Shown here in pieces: positions 1 through 8,668 of a stretch of 64,000 nucleotides of DNA. The position numbers and the translations under genes are program-made. Within the stretch, counting starts at the first letter, position 1; each line of letters opens with the position of its first letter. This stretch comes from Pseudomonas sp. QTF5 (GTDB taxonomy: Bacteria > Pseudomonadota > Gammaproteobacteria > Pseudomonadales > Pseudomonadaceae). The notes under the pieces were generated by a model. It saw only the letters and a program-made list of their open reading frames with translations, was not told where the DNA came from and did not search any database. The stretch spans positions 124,001 to 188,000 of the forward strand of contig NZ_AZRW02000002.1 in the NCBI RefSeq assembly GCF_000512695.2, in the 5' to 3' direction.

Positions 1-343
1 TCACGGTGAGGGTCTCACCACTCGCCAGAACGCTGAGCACCAGATCGTTGCCGATGCGGGTCAAGCGGATCTGGTTGGCGTTGAGGTTGGTCAGCAGGAG
101 GGTGTCGACGTCGTTGTTGGCGCCACCGGAATTGTCGATCACATCGAAGCCATAGCCCAAGCCGAACCGATAGGTATCGCTGCCGCGTCCACCCACGAGC
201 CGGTCATTGCCGGTGCCGCCGTCCAGCGTATCGTCACCACCGTTGCCGTAGAGTGTGTCGTTACCGCCCAGGCCATTGAGGGTGTCATTGGTGGCATTAC
301 CCGTCAGGATATTGGCATTATCATTGCCATTTACAGTGGCCAT
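1..343 (-). CDS. RTX-type calcium-binding repeat protein, N-terminal part (cut by window edge)
   Basis: The reading frame opens at an ATG at 341-343 behind a strong AGAGGGG ribosome site and runs off the left edge, so only the first 114 residues are visible. Residues about 25-60 carry the GGxGxDxLxG nonapeptide pattern ([20 protein letters not shown], then GGTGNDRL), the calcium-binding beta-roll of proteins secreted by type I systems. After the repeats comes a segment like the haemolysin-type calcium-binding related domain ([20 protein letters not shown]). There is no Sec signal, as expected for type I export. Whether an enzymatic or adhesin domain follows cannot be seen. Confidence 0.85.
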   Translation of the reverse strand, partial: MATVNGNDNANILTGNATNDTLNGLGGNDTLYGNGGDDTLDGGTGNDRLVGGRGSDTYRFGLGYGFDVIDNSGGANNDVDTLLLTNLNANQIRLTRIGNDLVLSVLASGETLTV

Positions 344-612
344 GAGCAAACCCCTCTAGAGTTAATGGCATTTTGACGGTGTAAGTCTAATTCGCGGTAA
401 ATACCCAGCCATAATTCATTTGAATGACTCAGTAAGCCTTTCGTCTGATGTCCCAACGAACCCTGCAAATACCGCGAATTGCCCCTATTGCGCGGCGAAT
501 TCCATGAGCCTTATTTCAGTTGAGCGAGCGCGGGCATGCTCGGTGTCAGCCATACAACCGCATACCGCATGGCCAGTGACCGCCTGATCCCATCCGTTCG
601 GCGTACAGGTAT
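344..612. other. Intergenic stretch with an 11-bp inverted repeat
   Basis: No gene is supported here. An exact 11-bp inverted repeat, AATTCGCGGTA at 389-399 and TACCGCGAATT at 470-480, lies about 50 bp upstream of the RTX gene start and could be a regulatory site or chance. No -10/-35 pair is convincing. Confidence 0.3.
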
Positions 613-1350
613 TCAGAAACCGCGCACCAGGTAGGCTCCTGAGGGAACCCGATATCGCAGCTTCTTGCATTTGCCAGGTGCAGGCTGATGCCCCGGAGGA
701 CGATCAGGAAACCAAATTCGGCATTTGCCCGGAGGCGGCATATGGCTGCGGGGAATCTCAACCTCAGCGTACGCCCGCTCTGGCTCGACATTAGCCATTT
801 GCAACTTTCCTTCGGGCCCGGCCCTGCCAGCCGTCGGTGCATCCGAAACCCGATCTGTCTCTGCGCTAGCGAAGTTGCCAGCGTCGCGCCCAGGGTCCGG
901 AGTGCGGCGCCTTTGGGTCTCCTCTTCCAGCCCCTTCTGGACTGCGACCAGATCCTCTTTGGCATTGGGTGGGGTCCCCGAAGACTGGGCCTGCTGCGCC
1001 GCCTGGATCAATTGGAAGTTGCGGTTGCGCAACTCGACGTTGCGACCAACCCCCATGTTCGAGCGCACCGCCAAGGTTTCAGCCTGCTGGTACTGCCCCT
1101 GCTGAAGACGCAACACACCGAGGTAATGCAGAGTCGCGGGATTGTTCGGCTGGATATGCAGGGCACGCTCCAGCGTGGCGGCGGCCTGGTCCAGTTGGCC
1201 ATTTTCATACTGCCGCGAGGCTGTTTCGATCAGGGCGGTTGATGCGCTGTTGCTTTGCGCGGGGGCTCTTCGCTCGGCAGCGACAGAACAAAACGACGCG
1301 ACGGCGCAGAACACCAGGATGAGGCCCGGCAGAAAACTCTTGGTTGGCAT
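613..1350 (-). CDS. Exported TPR protein with Pro/Gly/Cys-rich C-terminus
   Basis: A predicted 245-residue exported protein. Residues 1-25 form a Sec signal (MPTKSFLPGLILVFCAVASF, cleavage likely after VAA). Residues about 38-100 are a TPR pair (YENGQLDQAAATLERAL, then NPATLHYLGVLRLQQGQYQQA). A charged middle region follows, then a Pro-rich tail with two PPGKC-like motifs (PPPGKCRIWFPDRPPGH, APGKCKKLR). I believe that tail recurs in uncharacterised Pseudomonas exported proteins, but no function is known to me. The ATG at 1350 is chosen because it starts the signal peptide; an in-frame ATG at 1416 would add 22 non-hydrophobic residues. Neither has a clear ribosome site. Confidence 0.6.
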   Translation of the reverse strand: MPTKSFLPGLILVFCAVASFCSVAAERRAPAQSNSASTALIETASRQYENGQLDQAAATLERALHIQPNNPATLHYLGVLRLQQGQYQQAETLAVRSNMGVGRNVELRNRNFQLIQAAQQAQSSGTPPNAKEDLVAVQKGLEEETQRRRTPDPGRDAGNFASAETDRVSDAPTAGRAGPEGKLQMANVEPERAYAEVEIPRSHMPPPGKCRIWFPDRPPGHQPAPGKCKKLRYRVPSGAYLVRGF

Positions 1351-1825
1351 CAGGGGGCGGACTCGACTGAACTCGGACGGCACTGCCGTAAAACAGACCA
1401 CAGCGCTGCTCGGCATTTCCGAACAGGGCCGTTATTGACCTGGCCAATACCCTGAAGTTCCTGCTGCAACGGCCGTCGCAGATCCAAGGGTGAAAAGCGG
1501 ATTTTAAAGCTGCCAAAGCGCGCCTGAGACCTCGCAGTGCGACATCATCGCGCAATGCTGCATTCATCGCTTCCAACGGCTGCTTAACCACTTGGTCAGC
1601 TTGCTCTAAACCTCTGTACTCGCTTGTGGGCCACCATCATCTTCGCGGATGTCATAGCTCAAGCCTTATCTAGAGATTTCTGCTTGAGTGCTGCGCAGCA
1701 ATTTTCACATAGCCCATCAAACTGGGAGGCGCAGCCCCAATGGAGGATTAGTCTAGATAAAAATCTTGATACAATTGCCAGAATTTTGGCACTATGCGCC
1801 GTTTCAAAAGAAGGCAGGATATCCT
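1351..1825. other. Intergenic stretch with a possible promoter for the kinase-like gene
   Basis: No gene is supported in these 475 bases. TTGATA at 1766-1771 and CACTAT at 1790-1795, 18 bp apart, resemble a sigma-70 promoter. It would start transcription just before the GTG at 1826 and would rule out the TTG at 1766 as start codon. The rest is lower in GC than the flanks and shows nothing recognisable. Confidence 0.3.
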
Positions 1826-2668
1826 GTGCAGTCGCTTAAAACCGTCAGGTTAGCTTTTCCTTTCTGCCATCAAATCGCTAAGGCGACCTTGAATTTCTCG
1901 CGCCCCCCGAGCGTAGCGGTCCTCGATTCCATCGGTAAGTTGATAGAACCGCATTACCTGGACCGCCCCAAACGCATCAGAGAATTCGTGGGTCATGACG
2001 AATGCAAGCTCTTCATGAAGGTTCAACGTGTCGAGACGCTGCCAAAGAAATTCCGCATAACACTGGGACGCCCAAAGCGCTCAGGCAGGTTCGACTGGCC
2101 TCTTGAGGAACTGTTGAACACGATCATAGCCGCAGAACGCGGCGTTGAGACTGCCCGCATTGTGGGCTTCGGGGTGGTCAAGCCGAGGTTCGGTATTATC
2201 CAGGAGTTCGTGTTGTTGACAGAATTCCTCGAGGGACACTTGAATGGTTTGCAATGGCTGCAGAAGCACCCTGAGCGGGTGGTTGAGTTCATCAAAGGGT
2301 GCATGAACCTCATTATCGACATGCGCAAGCGCGGTCTGATTCACCTCGACCTATGGGTGGCGAACGTAATGGTGCCTGAAAAGCAGTGGAGTACTCTGCG
2401 GGTCATCGATATGGAGAATGTTTTCACCCACCCATCGGCTTTCACCTCTGAAACCCTGGGTTTTCAGTTGGGTTTTCTCTATCGCAAAGAAATGCACCAT
2501 TTCATCGACGAAGCGTTGTACGACGGTTTAGTCGCCGACTTCCTGCGTGATTGCGTGGACATCGATAGCGCTGCGTTTGCGCGGATTTACACGGTGAGCA
2601 AGCACAACAAGTTCAGCCATAAGAAACGCCGCAAAATTTTTCTCGAAGGTGAGTTGGATATCTCCTGA
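1826..2668 (+). CDS. WaaP/Kdo-kinase-like protein (lipopolysaccharide kinase family)
   Basis: A 280-residue kinase-fold protein. It contains HLDLWVANVMV, matching the catalytic HxDLxxxN loop, followed about 15 residues later by RVIDMENV in the position of the metal-binding DFG-like motif; this spacing is typical of small bacterial LPS kinases (WaaP, KdkA, InaA). The basic tail (HKKRRKIFLEG) is consistent with membrane-surface work. A GTG at 1826 preceded by AAGGCAGGAT is preferred over a TTG at 1766, which overlaps a possible promoter. The gene stands alone, with no LPS core genes nearby, so the substrate is unknown. Kinase fold fairly sure, LPS role inferred. Confidence 0.65.
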   Translation: MQSLKTVRLAFPFCHQIAKATLNFSRPPSVAVLDSIGKLIEPHYLDRPKRIREFVGHDECKLFMKVQRVETLPKKFRITLGRPKRSGRFDWPLEELLNTIIAAERGVETARIVGFGVVKPRFGIIQEFVLLTEFLEGHLNGLQWLQKHPERVVEFIKGCMNLIIDMRKRGLIHLDLWVANVMVPEKQWSTLRVIDMENVFTHPSAFTSETLGFQLGFLYRKEMHHFIDEALYDGLVADFLRDCVDIDSAAFARIYTVSKHNKFSHKKRRKIFLEGELDIS

Positions 2669-2708
2669 ATACGCAGGGGGGCAGTCAACCCCTGCCATAC
2701 TGTTCAGC

Positions 2709-3449
2709 ATGACCAGTGCAACCTTCCGCTTCTACGAGGAGCTCAACGATTTCCTGCCGGCCGAACGGCGGCGGCAGTCCTTCACCTGCGAGTGCGCGCG
2801 AGGGGCGACGGTCAAGCACATGATCGAGGCGCTCGGGATACCGCACACTGAGGTCGAGCTGGTGCTGCTCAACGGCGAGTCGGTGGGCTTCGAGCGAGTG
2901 ATCTTCGACAGTGACCGGCTGGCGGTGTATCCCAAGTTCGAAGCGCTGGACATCAGCCCGCTGCTCAAGGTTCGTGCGCAACCTTTACGGGTGCTGCGTT
3001 TCGTCGCTGATGCGCACCTTGGCGGGCTGGCCAATCTGCTGCGCATGAGCGGCTTCGACACCCTCTATGACAATGGCTTCGAGGATGGCGAGATCGCCGA
3101 GATCGCTGCGCAGCAAGGACGCATCGTGCTGACCCGCGACCGCGAACTGCTCAAGCGGCGGATCATCAGCCACGGCTGTTATGTGCATGCCCTGAAACCG
3201 TCGCTGCAGCTGCGCGAATTGTACGAGCGCCTCGACTTGGCGCGTAGCGCGCGGCCATTCAGCCTGTGCCTTCATTGCAACCTGCCGCTGCACGAGATCA
3301 GCCCGGAACTGGCCCGGTCGCAGGTGCCGCCACGCGTTGGTGCCCTCTATTCGCACTTCCTGCGCTGCGACGCCTGCCAACGGGTTTACTGGGAGGGCTC
3401 GCACTGGCGCAGCATGTGTGCACTGCTGGCACCTCTGCTGGACAAATAG
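2709..3449 (+). CDS. Mut7-C family protein (ubiquitin-like domain plus PIN-type RNase domain)
   Basis: A 246-residue two-domain protein. The first about 85 residues are a ubiquitin/MoaD-like fold (FRFYEELNDFLP, then VKHMIEALGIPHTEVELVLLNG). The rest is the Mut7-C RNase domain: it opens with FVADAHLGGLANLLRMSGFDT, where the Asp is the predicted metal ligand, then has IVLTRDRELLKRR with further acidic residues. A zinc ribbon ends the protein (CLHC and CDAC pairs, about 50 residues apart). This is the family architecture called Mut7-C ubiquitin/RNAse. Cellular substrates are not known to me. The ATG at 2709 is where homology starts. Confidence 0.8.
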   Translation: MTSATFRFYEELNDFLPAERRRQSFTCECARGATVKHMIEALGIPHTEVELVLLNGESVGFERVIFDSDRLAVYPKFEALDISPLLKVRAQPLRVLRFVADAHLGGLANLLRMSGFDTLYDNGFEDGEIAEIAAQQGRIVLTRDRELLKRRIISHGCYVHALKPSLQLRELYERLDLARSARPFSLCLHCNLPLHEISPELARSQVPPRVGALYSHFLRCDACQRVYWEGSHWRSMCALLAPLLDK

Positions 3450-3540
3450 CCGAGCGCATCTGGCCGGCTGCATTGCCAGGGATAGCCTCTGGTGACGCCC
3501 ATGGGCCGGTGGCCGACGACGTGAAGCCGTGCTCAGGACC

Positions 3541-4103
3541 TTAAAGCTTGAACTGCGCTACCAGGGCATTGAAAGAGACGGCCAGCCGCGACAGTTCCTG
3601 GCTGGAGGCACTGGTCTGGTTGGCACCCGCAGCGGTCTGGGTCGAGAGGTCCTGAATGTTCAGCAGATTACGGTCCACCTCACGGGCGACTTGAGCCTGT
3701 TCTTCGGACGCCGAAGCGATCACCAGATTGCGTTCGTTGATGGTGACCACTCTGTCTGTAATTTTCTCCAGCGCCACCCCGGCGCTTTGGGCCAGTTCCT
3801 GGGTGCTGGTAGCCAGCGACAGGCTTTTGCCCATGGCAATCACAGCCCCATTAGCGCCCGCTTGGACAGTGCTGATCATGCCTTCGATTTCTACGGTCGA
3901 GGCTTGGGTGCGGTGGGCGAGCGCGCGCACTTCATCGGCCACCACCGCAAACCCGCGCCCCTGTTCGCCAGCACGGACAGCTTCGATGGCAGCGTTGAGC
4001 GCCAGCAGGTTGGTCTGTTCGGCGATGCTGCGGATCACGTCCAACACCTTGCTGACTTCCCGAATGTGCCCAGCCAGCTCGGTCACCGTCTCGGCAGAAC
4101 TGC
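3541..4103 (-). pseudogene. Methyl-accepting chemotaxis receptor, 5'-truncated remnant
   Basis: The last about 187 codons of an MCP signalling domain are intact to a TAA at 3541. The CheA/CheW hairpin tip is clear (RSIAEQTNLLALNAAIEAVR, then GEQGRGFAVVADEVRALA), followed by the C-terminal helical bundle. Upstream the reading frame hits TGA right after the codons for SSAETVTEL, and the sensor, membrane helices and HAMP domain are all missing, so this cannot be a working receptor. Homology stops at about 4103, where the catabolic island begins, which makes it a good marker of the left insertion boundary. Confidence 0.8.
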
Positions 4104-4156
4104 ATCACGCCCCATTGGGATAGTTGCTTATCGATTAAAGGTGGAAGACGTGTCGA

Positions 4157-5476
4157 TCAGTACCGATAGGTTGCCTGCACTGCAATTCCATGTGCACTAT
4201 TTTCGTAGTTGGCACTGTATTCCGGTTGAAGACCGGAGTTGTTCGACTGCTTTACCGAGACTTTGGAATCCCAGAGATAACCATAAGCAAAGTCTATCGT
4301 CAGATCGGAATTCGGTGAGTAAGCGCCGCCCAAGGTCACGGCCTGGCGATTCCCGACCGGAACGCGCACGCTGCGATCGGCATTTCTAATGGGCGACGGA
4401 TCATAGGCGTAGCCTGCGCGCAGCAGCCATTGTTGGTTCAATTGCCAGGATGCGCCAACTGCGGCGGCCCAAGTGTCGCGCCAGTTCATTTCTTCGGTCA
4501 CACGTCCCAGGCCAGCCGTCTGACCCAGCGGGGAAAGACCGCTGTTGACTGCCTCGACCTTCTGGATCCGGCTCCAACGTGTCCAGGTGGCCCCCAGGTA
4601 TCCCGTCCAGCGACTATTGAAATGATGGGTGATGGACGTATCCACTGATTCGGGCATAGTCAGGTCTATCTTGTTGTCATACTTTCCGTCCAGCGGAATA
4701 ACGCTCGGGGAGCCGGTAACCTCAGTATGCCCTTCGAGTTCATAGCTCACCTTCGAGTGATAGTTAATCCCCCAACGGGTCGCATCACTCAAGTCAACCA
4801 AGAGGCCGACGTTGTAGCCAATCGCCGTGTCATCGCCTTTGATGGTGACCAGTGTGTCCTGACCGTTGTTCAGGGCGCCGGTGGCCAGGTAATTCTGAAG
4901 CTTTGCACTGAAATGGTTTATGGTCGGTCCGCCACCAATGGACACGTAATCATTGATTCGCCAGGCAATGGTGGGCTGCAGGGTTATTTCCTTGGTCGTG
5001 CTATAGGAACCATGGTAGCGGCCCTGAAAAGAGCCCTCGTAATCATTGATCAGACCACTCGGAGCATAGAGGCCCAGCCCCATCGAAAAACGATCGTCAT
5101 GCGGCGTCGACATATAGGCGAAGGGCACGGCCGCCAACGGTACCGAGTCCCCTTCATTCGTTCCTGGGACACTGCTCTGCGCATCACTAATGTCGTCGCT
5201 CGCCGAGATGATCCCGGCGCCGCCGGAAATCTCACTACGCTTCAACTTGGTCAAGCCTGCAGGATTTCCAAAGATGGTGCTGGCGTCCAGCGCGGATGAC
5301 GACCTTCCCGCATAAGCAGTTCCCGCACTGCTTGCACTTTGTTCGTTTAGAGCAATGCCATTGGCACCTGCAATAGTAGAGGCGCTGAGTAGTGCCATGG
5401 CACTGGTGAACTTAATCCAGGCAGCACACTTTCGCTGAGCAGCGAGACACGGGATCACACGGCTATTCAGTTTCAT
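4157..5476 (-). CDS. FadL/TodX-family outer-membrane transport protein
   Basis: A 439-residue outer-membrane barrel for hydrophobic molecules such as fatty acids or aromatics. The signal peptide ends near STIAGA, and the mature N-terminus starts NGIALNEQSASSAGTAYAGR, matching the conserved FadL hatch/plug segment, with FGNPAGLT next. Many alternating beta strands follow, and the protein ends in an aromatic residue (ATYRY) as needed for BAM insertion. The start at 5476 is set by AAGAGGTGG directly upstream. It lies 162 bp after the acyl-CoA ligase gene in the same direction, so it probably brings in the substrate of the catabolic operon; FadL relatives such as TodX and XylN do this for aromatics. 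Confidence 0.85.
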   Translation of the reverse strand: MKLNSRVIPCLAAQRKCAAWIKFTSAMALLSASTIAGANGIALNEQSASSAGTAYAGRSSSALDASTIFGNPAGLTKLKRSEISGGAGIISASDDISDAQSSVPGTNEGDSVPLAAVPFAYMSTPHDDRFSMGLGLYAPSGLINDYEGSFQGRYHGSYSTTKEITLQPTIAWRINDYVSIGGGPTINHFSAKLQNYLATGALNNGQDTLVTIKGDDTAIGYNVGLLVDLSDATRWGINYHSKVSYELEGHTEVTGSPSVIPLDGKYDNKIDLTMPESVDTSITHHFNSRWTGYLGATWTRWSRIQKVEAVNSGLSPLGQTAGLGRVTEEMNWRDTWAAAVGASWQLNQQWLLRAGYAYDPSPIRNADRSVRVPVGNRQAVTLGGAYSPNSDLTIDFAYGYLWDSKVSVKQSNNSGLQPEYSANYENSAHGIAVQATYRY

Positions 5477-5580
5477 TTTCCACCTCTTGATTATTGTTTT
5501 TGTTGATTGCACGCAGGCAAGGCTTCGCCTTCCTGTGCACTTTTCAGTGCCGGTTGGAGTTGATCGAAGTTGTGTTAAAC

Positions 5581-5604
5581 GCCCTGGCCGAACAGCGCCA
5601 GGGC
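5581..5604 (-). terminator. Hairpin between the ligase and porin genes
   Basis: GCCCTGGC and GCCAGGGC form an 8-bp stem with an 8-base loop in the 162-bp gap between the ligase stop and the fadL-like start. No T-run follows on the minus strand, so it may attenuate or process the transcript rather than end it. Confidence 0.35.
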
Positions 5605-5638
5605 ACGACTGCTGGACTTACAGATGTGAATCAGAAAC

Positions 5639-7540
5639 TCAATTAAGCCACTCGACTTGAAAGCTATAGCGCCCCAAGAGCGGAGCCAGGACTTCTTGGC
5701 CCGTTCCGGCCCTGATGCAGGCGACATGCCCACGGCGATTGTCCTGCACGACCTCAACAGCAATATCCAAAAGCCCCAGGCGCTCCACTTCCTCCTGGAC
5801 TACTTTGGCAATCTCCCGCTGTTGCAAAGCGGGCTTGAATATCTTGCCCACGGCAGTCAGTGGCAACGCATCGAGGATTTCAATGCGCTTGGGAACTGCT
5901 GCCCGCTCGCTGATATTGAGATGAGCGAATGCCTCAAGTTCTTCGGCGTTGCAGGCTTGTCCGGGACGCAGTTGAACGTAGGCAACTGGCACCTCGCCCG
6001 AGTAGGCATTGGGGCTGCCGATTGCAGCGGCCAAGGCGACGGCGGGATGCGCCTGCAGAGCCTCCTCGATTTGTTTGGGATCGATGTTGTGACCGCCGCG
6101 GATGATCAACTCCTTCTTGCGTCCGGTCAGCCAGAAGTAACCCTGCGCATCCTGACGACCCAGATCGCCCGTACTCAACCAGCGCTGACCGTCGATATCG
6201 ATCCAAAGGCCCTGGTTATGACGCTCCTCCAGATAGCCATCAAAGAGGTTCGGACCACTGATCGTGATGAGGCCGATCTCATCCACGTTAGCGTCGCGCA
6301 GGTACTCTCCAGAATCATTGAGCACGACCGCGCGCATATTCTGGTAGGCGATCCGTATCCCGATGGAGCCGATACGGCGCTCGCCATGGGGCGGATTGAC
6401 CGAGGAAACGCAGGCGCCCTCGGTAAGACCGTAACCTTCAAGGATCTTTAGCCCGGTCCGGCGCTCGAACTCCCGAAACAACTCAGCCGGCATGGGTGCG
6501 GCGCCACACATTGCATAGCGAAGGCTGGACAGGTCGCGGCCCTCGCATTCATTTTGCAGCAGTGCGGCATAGACCGTTGGCACACCGGAAAAGAAGTTGA
6601 TACCGAAGTGCTCGACCATCTCCCAGAATCGCGGGATCACCCCCTCGCCACGATACCCATGAGGCGTCCCGAGAATCACATGGTCGCCTTGAGTCCAAGG
6701 CATCAGCCCCGTCACCAGTTGTCCATTGACATGAAACAGCGGCAGGCCACAAAAGATAACCTGGCCACCGCTGCGTGGCTGCATATGAGCAGCCATGGCC
6801 CATGCATTGAATACTTCCGAGCCATGGCTACGCGCAGCGATCTTGGGGAGCCCGGTGGTGCCGCCCGTACAGATGTAGGAGGAGCACTCATCCTGGCGGA
6901 TTTGCCGACCACTCTTCAGGTGTGTGTGCGGCTGAGTACTCATCAGCGATTGCCAATCGTGGATCGCGATATCGCGGTGTAAGTCTCGTTCCTTCAGTGC
7001 CGCTGCTTTCAGTGCCCCACGCACTGGTTCGGCGACATAGGGCTCCATGCTGACCCAAACGACAGACCTGACCGCGGGTAACTGATCCAGCTGCGAAGCC
7101 AGTTTGGGCCACAGATCGCTGCCCGCCGTCGGCGCGAGCGTCACCACCACGGATGCCTTCGCGGCATTCAGCAAGCCAGCCATCTGCTTGGCCTCGAGCA
7201 GCGGATTGATCGCCATGACGATGCCCGCCGCCTCCCCGCCCCAAATAGTGAAGTGGGTTTCCGGCAGATTCGGCAGGATGAAGGCAATCACCTCGCCAGG
7301 TTTTATACCCAAGTCATGGAAAGCATTCGCCGCGCGGGTGATATCCCCGAAGAGCTGGGAGTAGTTCCACTTGTAGGTGCGCCTGAAATCCGCAGCATCG
7401 GCGAAGAAGCTAAGCGCCGGTGCCTGGGGGGAGCACCGGGCCGCCTGTCGCAGCGCTTCATAAGTGCTGCAAGCCAGGCCACGCTCCGACAGGGGGACTT
7501 GTTCGAGACTTTCGATGTCACTCAGGGTCTGCACAACCAT
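5639..7540 (-). CDS. AMP-forming acyl-CoA synthetase
   Basis: A 633-residue ANL-superfamily ligase that would activate a carboxylic acid with ATP and CoA. Motifs in order: the P-loop YICTGGTTGLPKIAARSHG at about residue 220, GYGLTEGAC, STGDLGRQDAQGYFWLTGRK with the hinge region, GGHNIDPKQIEEAL, and the C-terminal catalytic Lys in LTAVGKIFKP. Its start overlaps the stop of the FAH gene by one base (TGATG), so the two are translationally coupled. In this operon it probably activates the side chain of the substrate or an acid left after ring cleavage; the exact acid cannot be read from sequence. About 100 residues longer than many fatty-acyl-CoA ligases. Confidence 0.85.
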   Translation of the reverse strand: MVVQTLSDIESLEQVPLSERGLACSTYEALRQAARCSPQAPALSFFADAADFRRTYKWNYSQLFGDITRAANAFHDLGIKPGEVIAFILPNLPETHFTIWGGEAAGIVMAINPLLEAKQMAGLLNAAKASVVVTLAPTAGSDLWPKLASQLDQLPAVRSVVWVSMEPYVAEPVRGALKAAALKERDLHRDIAIHDWQSLMSTQPHTHLKSGRQIRQDECSSYICTGGTTGLPKIAARSHGSEVFNAWAMAAHMQPRSGGQVIFCGLPLFHVNGQLVTGLMPWTQGDHVILGTPHGYRGEGVIPRFWEMVEHFGINFFSGVPTVYAALLQNECEGRDLSSLRYAMCGAAPMPAELFREFERRTGLKILEGYGLTEGACVSSVNPPHGERRIGSIGIRIAYQNMRAVVLNDSGEYLRDANVDEIGLITISGPNLFDGYLEERHNQGLWIDIDGQRWLSTGDLGRQDAQGYFWLTGRKKELIIRGGHNIDPKQIEEALQAHPAVALAAAIGSPNAYSGEVPVAYVQLRPGQACNAEELEAFAHLNISERAAVPKRIEILDALPLTAVGKIFKPALQQREIAKVVQEEVERLGLLDIAVEVVQDNRRGHVACIRAGTGQEVLAPLLGRYSFQVEWLN

Positions 7541-8661
7541 CAGCCTTCCTCCACGACTCGGTTGCGTTGCACGCCGAGGTCGATCACACCATCGGCGCTG
7601 CGAATGCGCGCCTCGACTACGTCACCTGGCTTGAGATATTGCGTCCGACCTTCCTGCGCCTTGAGGAATAGCTTCCATTTGGTGGCTTCTGGCATCAGGG
7701 CCGCAATGCGCTGTTTGGCAGGCGAAGGTATCGTTAGCGCACAGCCGGCAGGCGTACCGGTGGCAATCAGGTCTCCAGCGGCGAAATCTTGCAGGGCGGA
7801 AAGTTCGGTAAGGGTTTCAGCGGGGCCATAAACCAGGTTGGCCGTGCTGTCGTTCTGTCGCACCTGGTCGTTGACGGTCAGGCGCAGCTGCAGCTCTTTC
7901 AGGTAACGAATGTTCGTGGCATCCAGAAGGCAGAGGTACGGGCCGACCGGGCCGAAAGTGCGGAAGCTTTTGCCCTTGTAGAACTGCATCTGGGGAATCT
8001 GAATGTCACGAGCCGAGTAGTCATTGACGATGACGACGCCTGCGATGAATTCATGCAGATTGGCGTCGGTGACAGCAACAGCGCCGGTGATCGCGCGTTT
8101 CATCACCAGCCCCAGTTCGATCTCGTAGTCAAGGAAGCGCACGGTGCGCGGCTTGATCAGGTCGCTGTCAGCCGCCACCAGGCAACTCGTCGCCTTGGTG
8201 AAGATCATGTTGAATTTCTTCGCATCAGGGTCCATGCCCGACTCGATCATGTGCTGACGGTAATTGGCGCCCTGGCAGACGAACTGCTGGTTACGGGTCA
8301 CCGGCGACAGCAGTTTCACTTCGCCCTCTTCCAACTCCGTACCTTTCAATTGAGCGAGGTCGTCGATACTGTTCTCGCGAATGAAATCACCGGTGGTTTC
8401 AAAAACACCGGGGACAACCGTGATACGGCCCTGGCGTAGCACGCCCCAGTGGATACCGTTCTCAAATTCAAAGCGGACTACGTGTACAGCAGACATTGAA
8501 GGTACTCCTGGAGCAGTGTTTGTCCCGCGCTCAGTGGCGCGAGAACTGTGGTGTTGTTCTGAAGGGGGGCTGGCAACGCTGTAGACCAACGAGCCGCCGA
8601 CGATCAAGGCGCCGGCTTTGAGCACATCCCGACGGCCATACCTGGTTGCATTGCCCGACAT
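7540..8661 (-). CDS. Fumarylacetoacetate hydrolase-family enzyme with an N-terminal Tat-like extension
   Basis: The FAH fold begins at about residue 56 (MSAVHVVRFEFENG) and covers 318 residues. Metal-ligand motifs are visible: DYEIELGLV (ExE) and IVNDYSARDIQ (Asp). Such enzymes hydrolyse acylpyruvates or hydrate dienoates after ring cleavage. In frame upstream are 55 codons that include a twin-arginine-like segment, GRRDVLKAGALIVGGSLVYS, resembling exported molybdenum hydroxylases more than any FAH enzyme. An internal ATG at 8496 has a better ribosome site (CCAGGAGTACCTTCA) than the one at 8661, so the cytosolic form may be the real product and the extension a leftover. The 8661 start lies 7 bp from the upstream gene's stop. 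Confidence 0.8.
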   Translation of the reverse strand: MSGNATRYGRRDVLKAGALIVGGSLVYSVASPPSEQHHSSRATERGTNTAPGVPSMSAVHVVRFEFENGIHWGVLRQGRITVVPGVFETTGDFIRENSIDDLAQLKGTELEEGEVKLLSPVTRNQQFVCQGANYRQHMIESGMDPDAKKFNMIFTKATSCLVAADSDLIKPRTVRFLDYEIELGLVMKRAITGAVAVTDANLHEFIAGVVIVNDYSARDIQIPQMQFYKGKSFRTFGPVGPYLCLLDATNIRYLKELQLRLTVNDQVRQNDSTANLVYGPAETLTELSALQDFAAGDLIATGTPAGCALTIPSPAKQRIAALMPEATKWKLFLKAQEGRTQYLKPGDVVEARIRSADGVIDLGVQRNRVVEEG

Positions 8662-8668
8662 GACGGCT

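Noticed and set aside
688-1322. Several plus-strand frames over the TPR gene
   Set aside because: Only the minus-strand frame has a signal peptide and TPR pattern.
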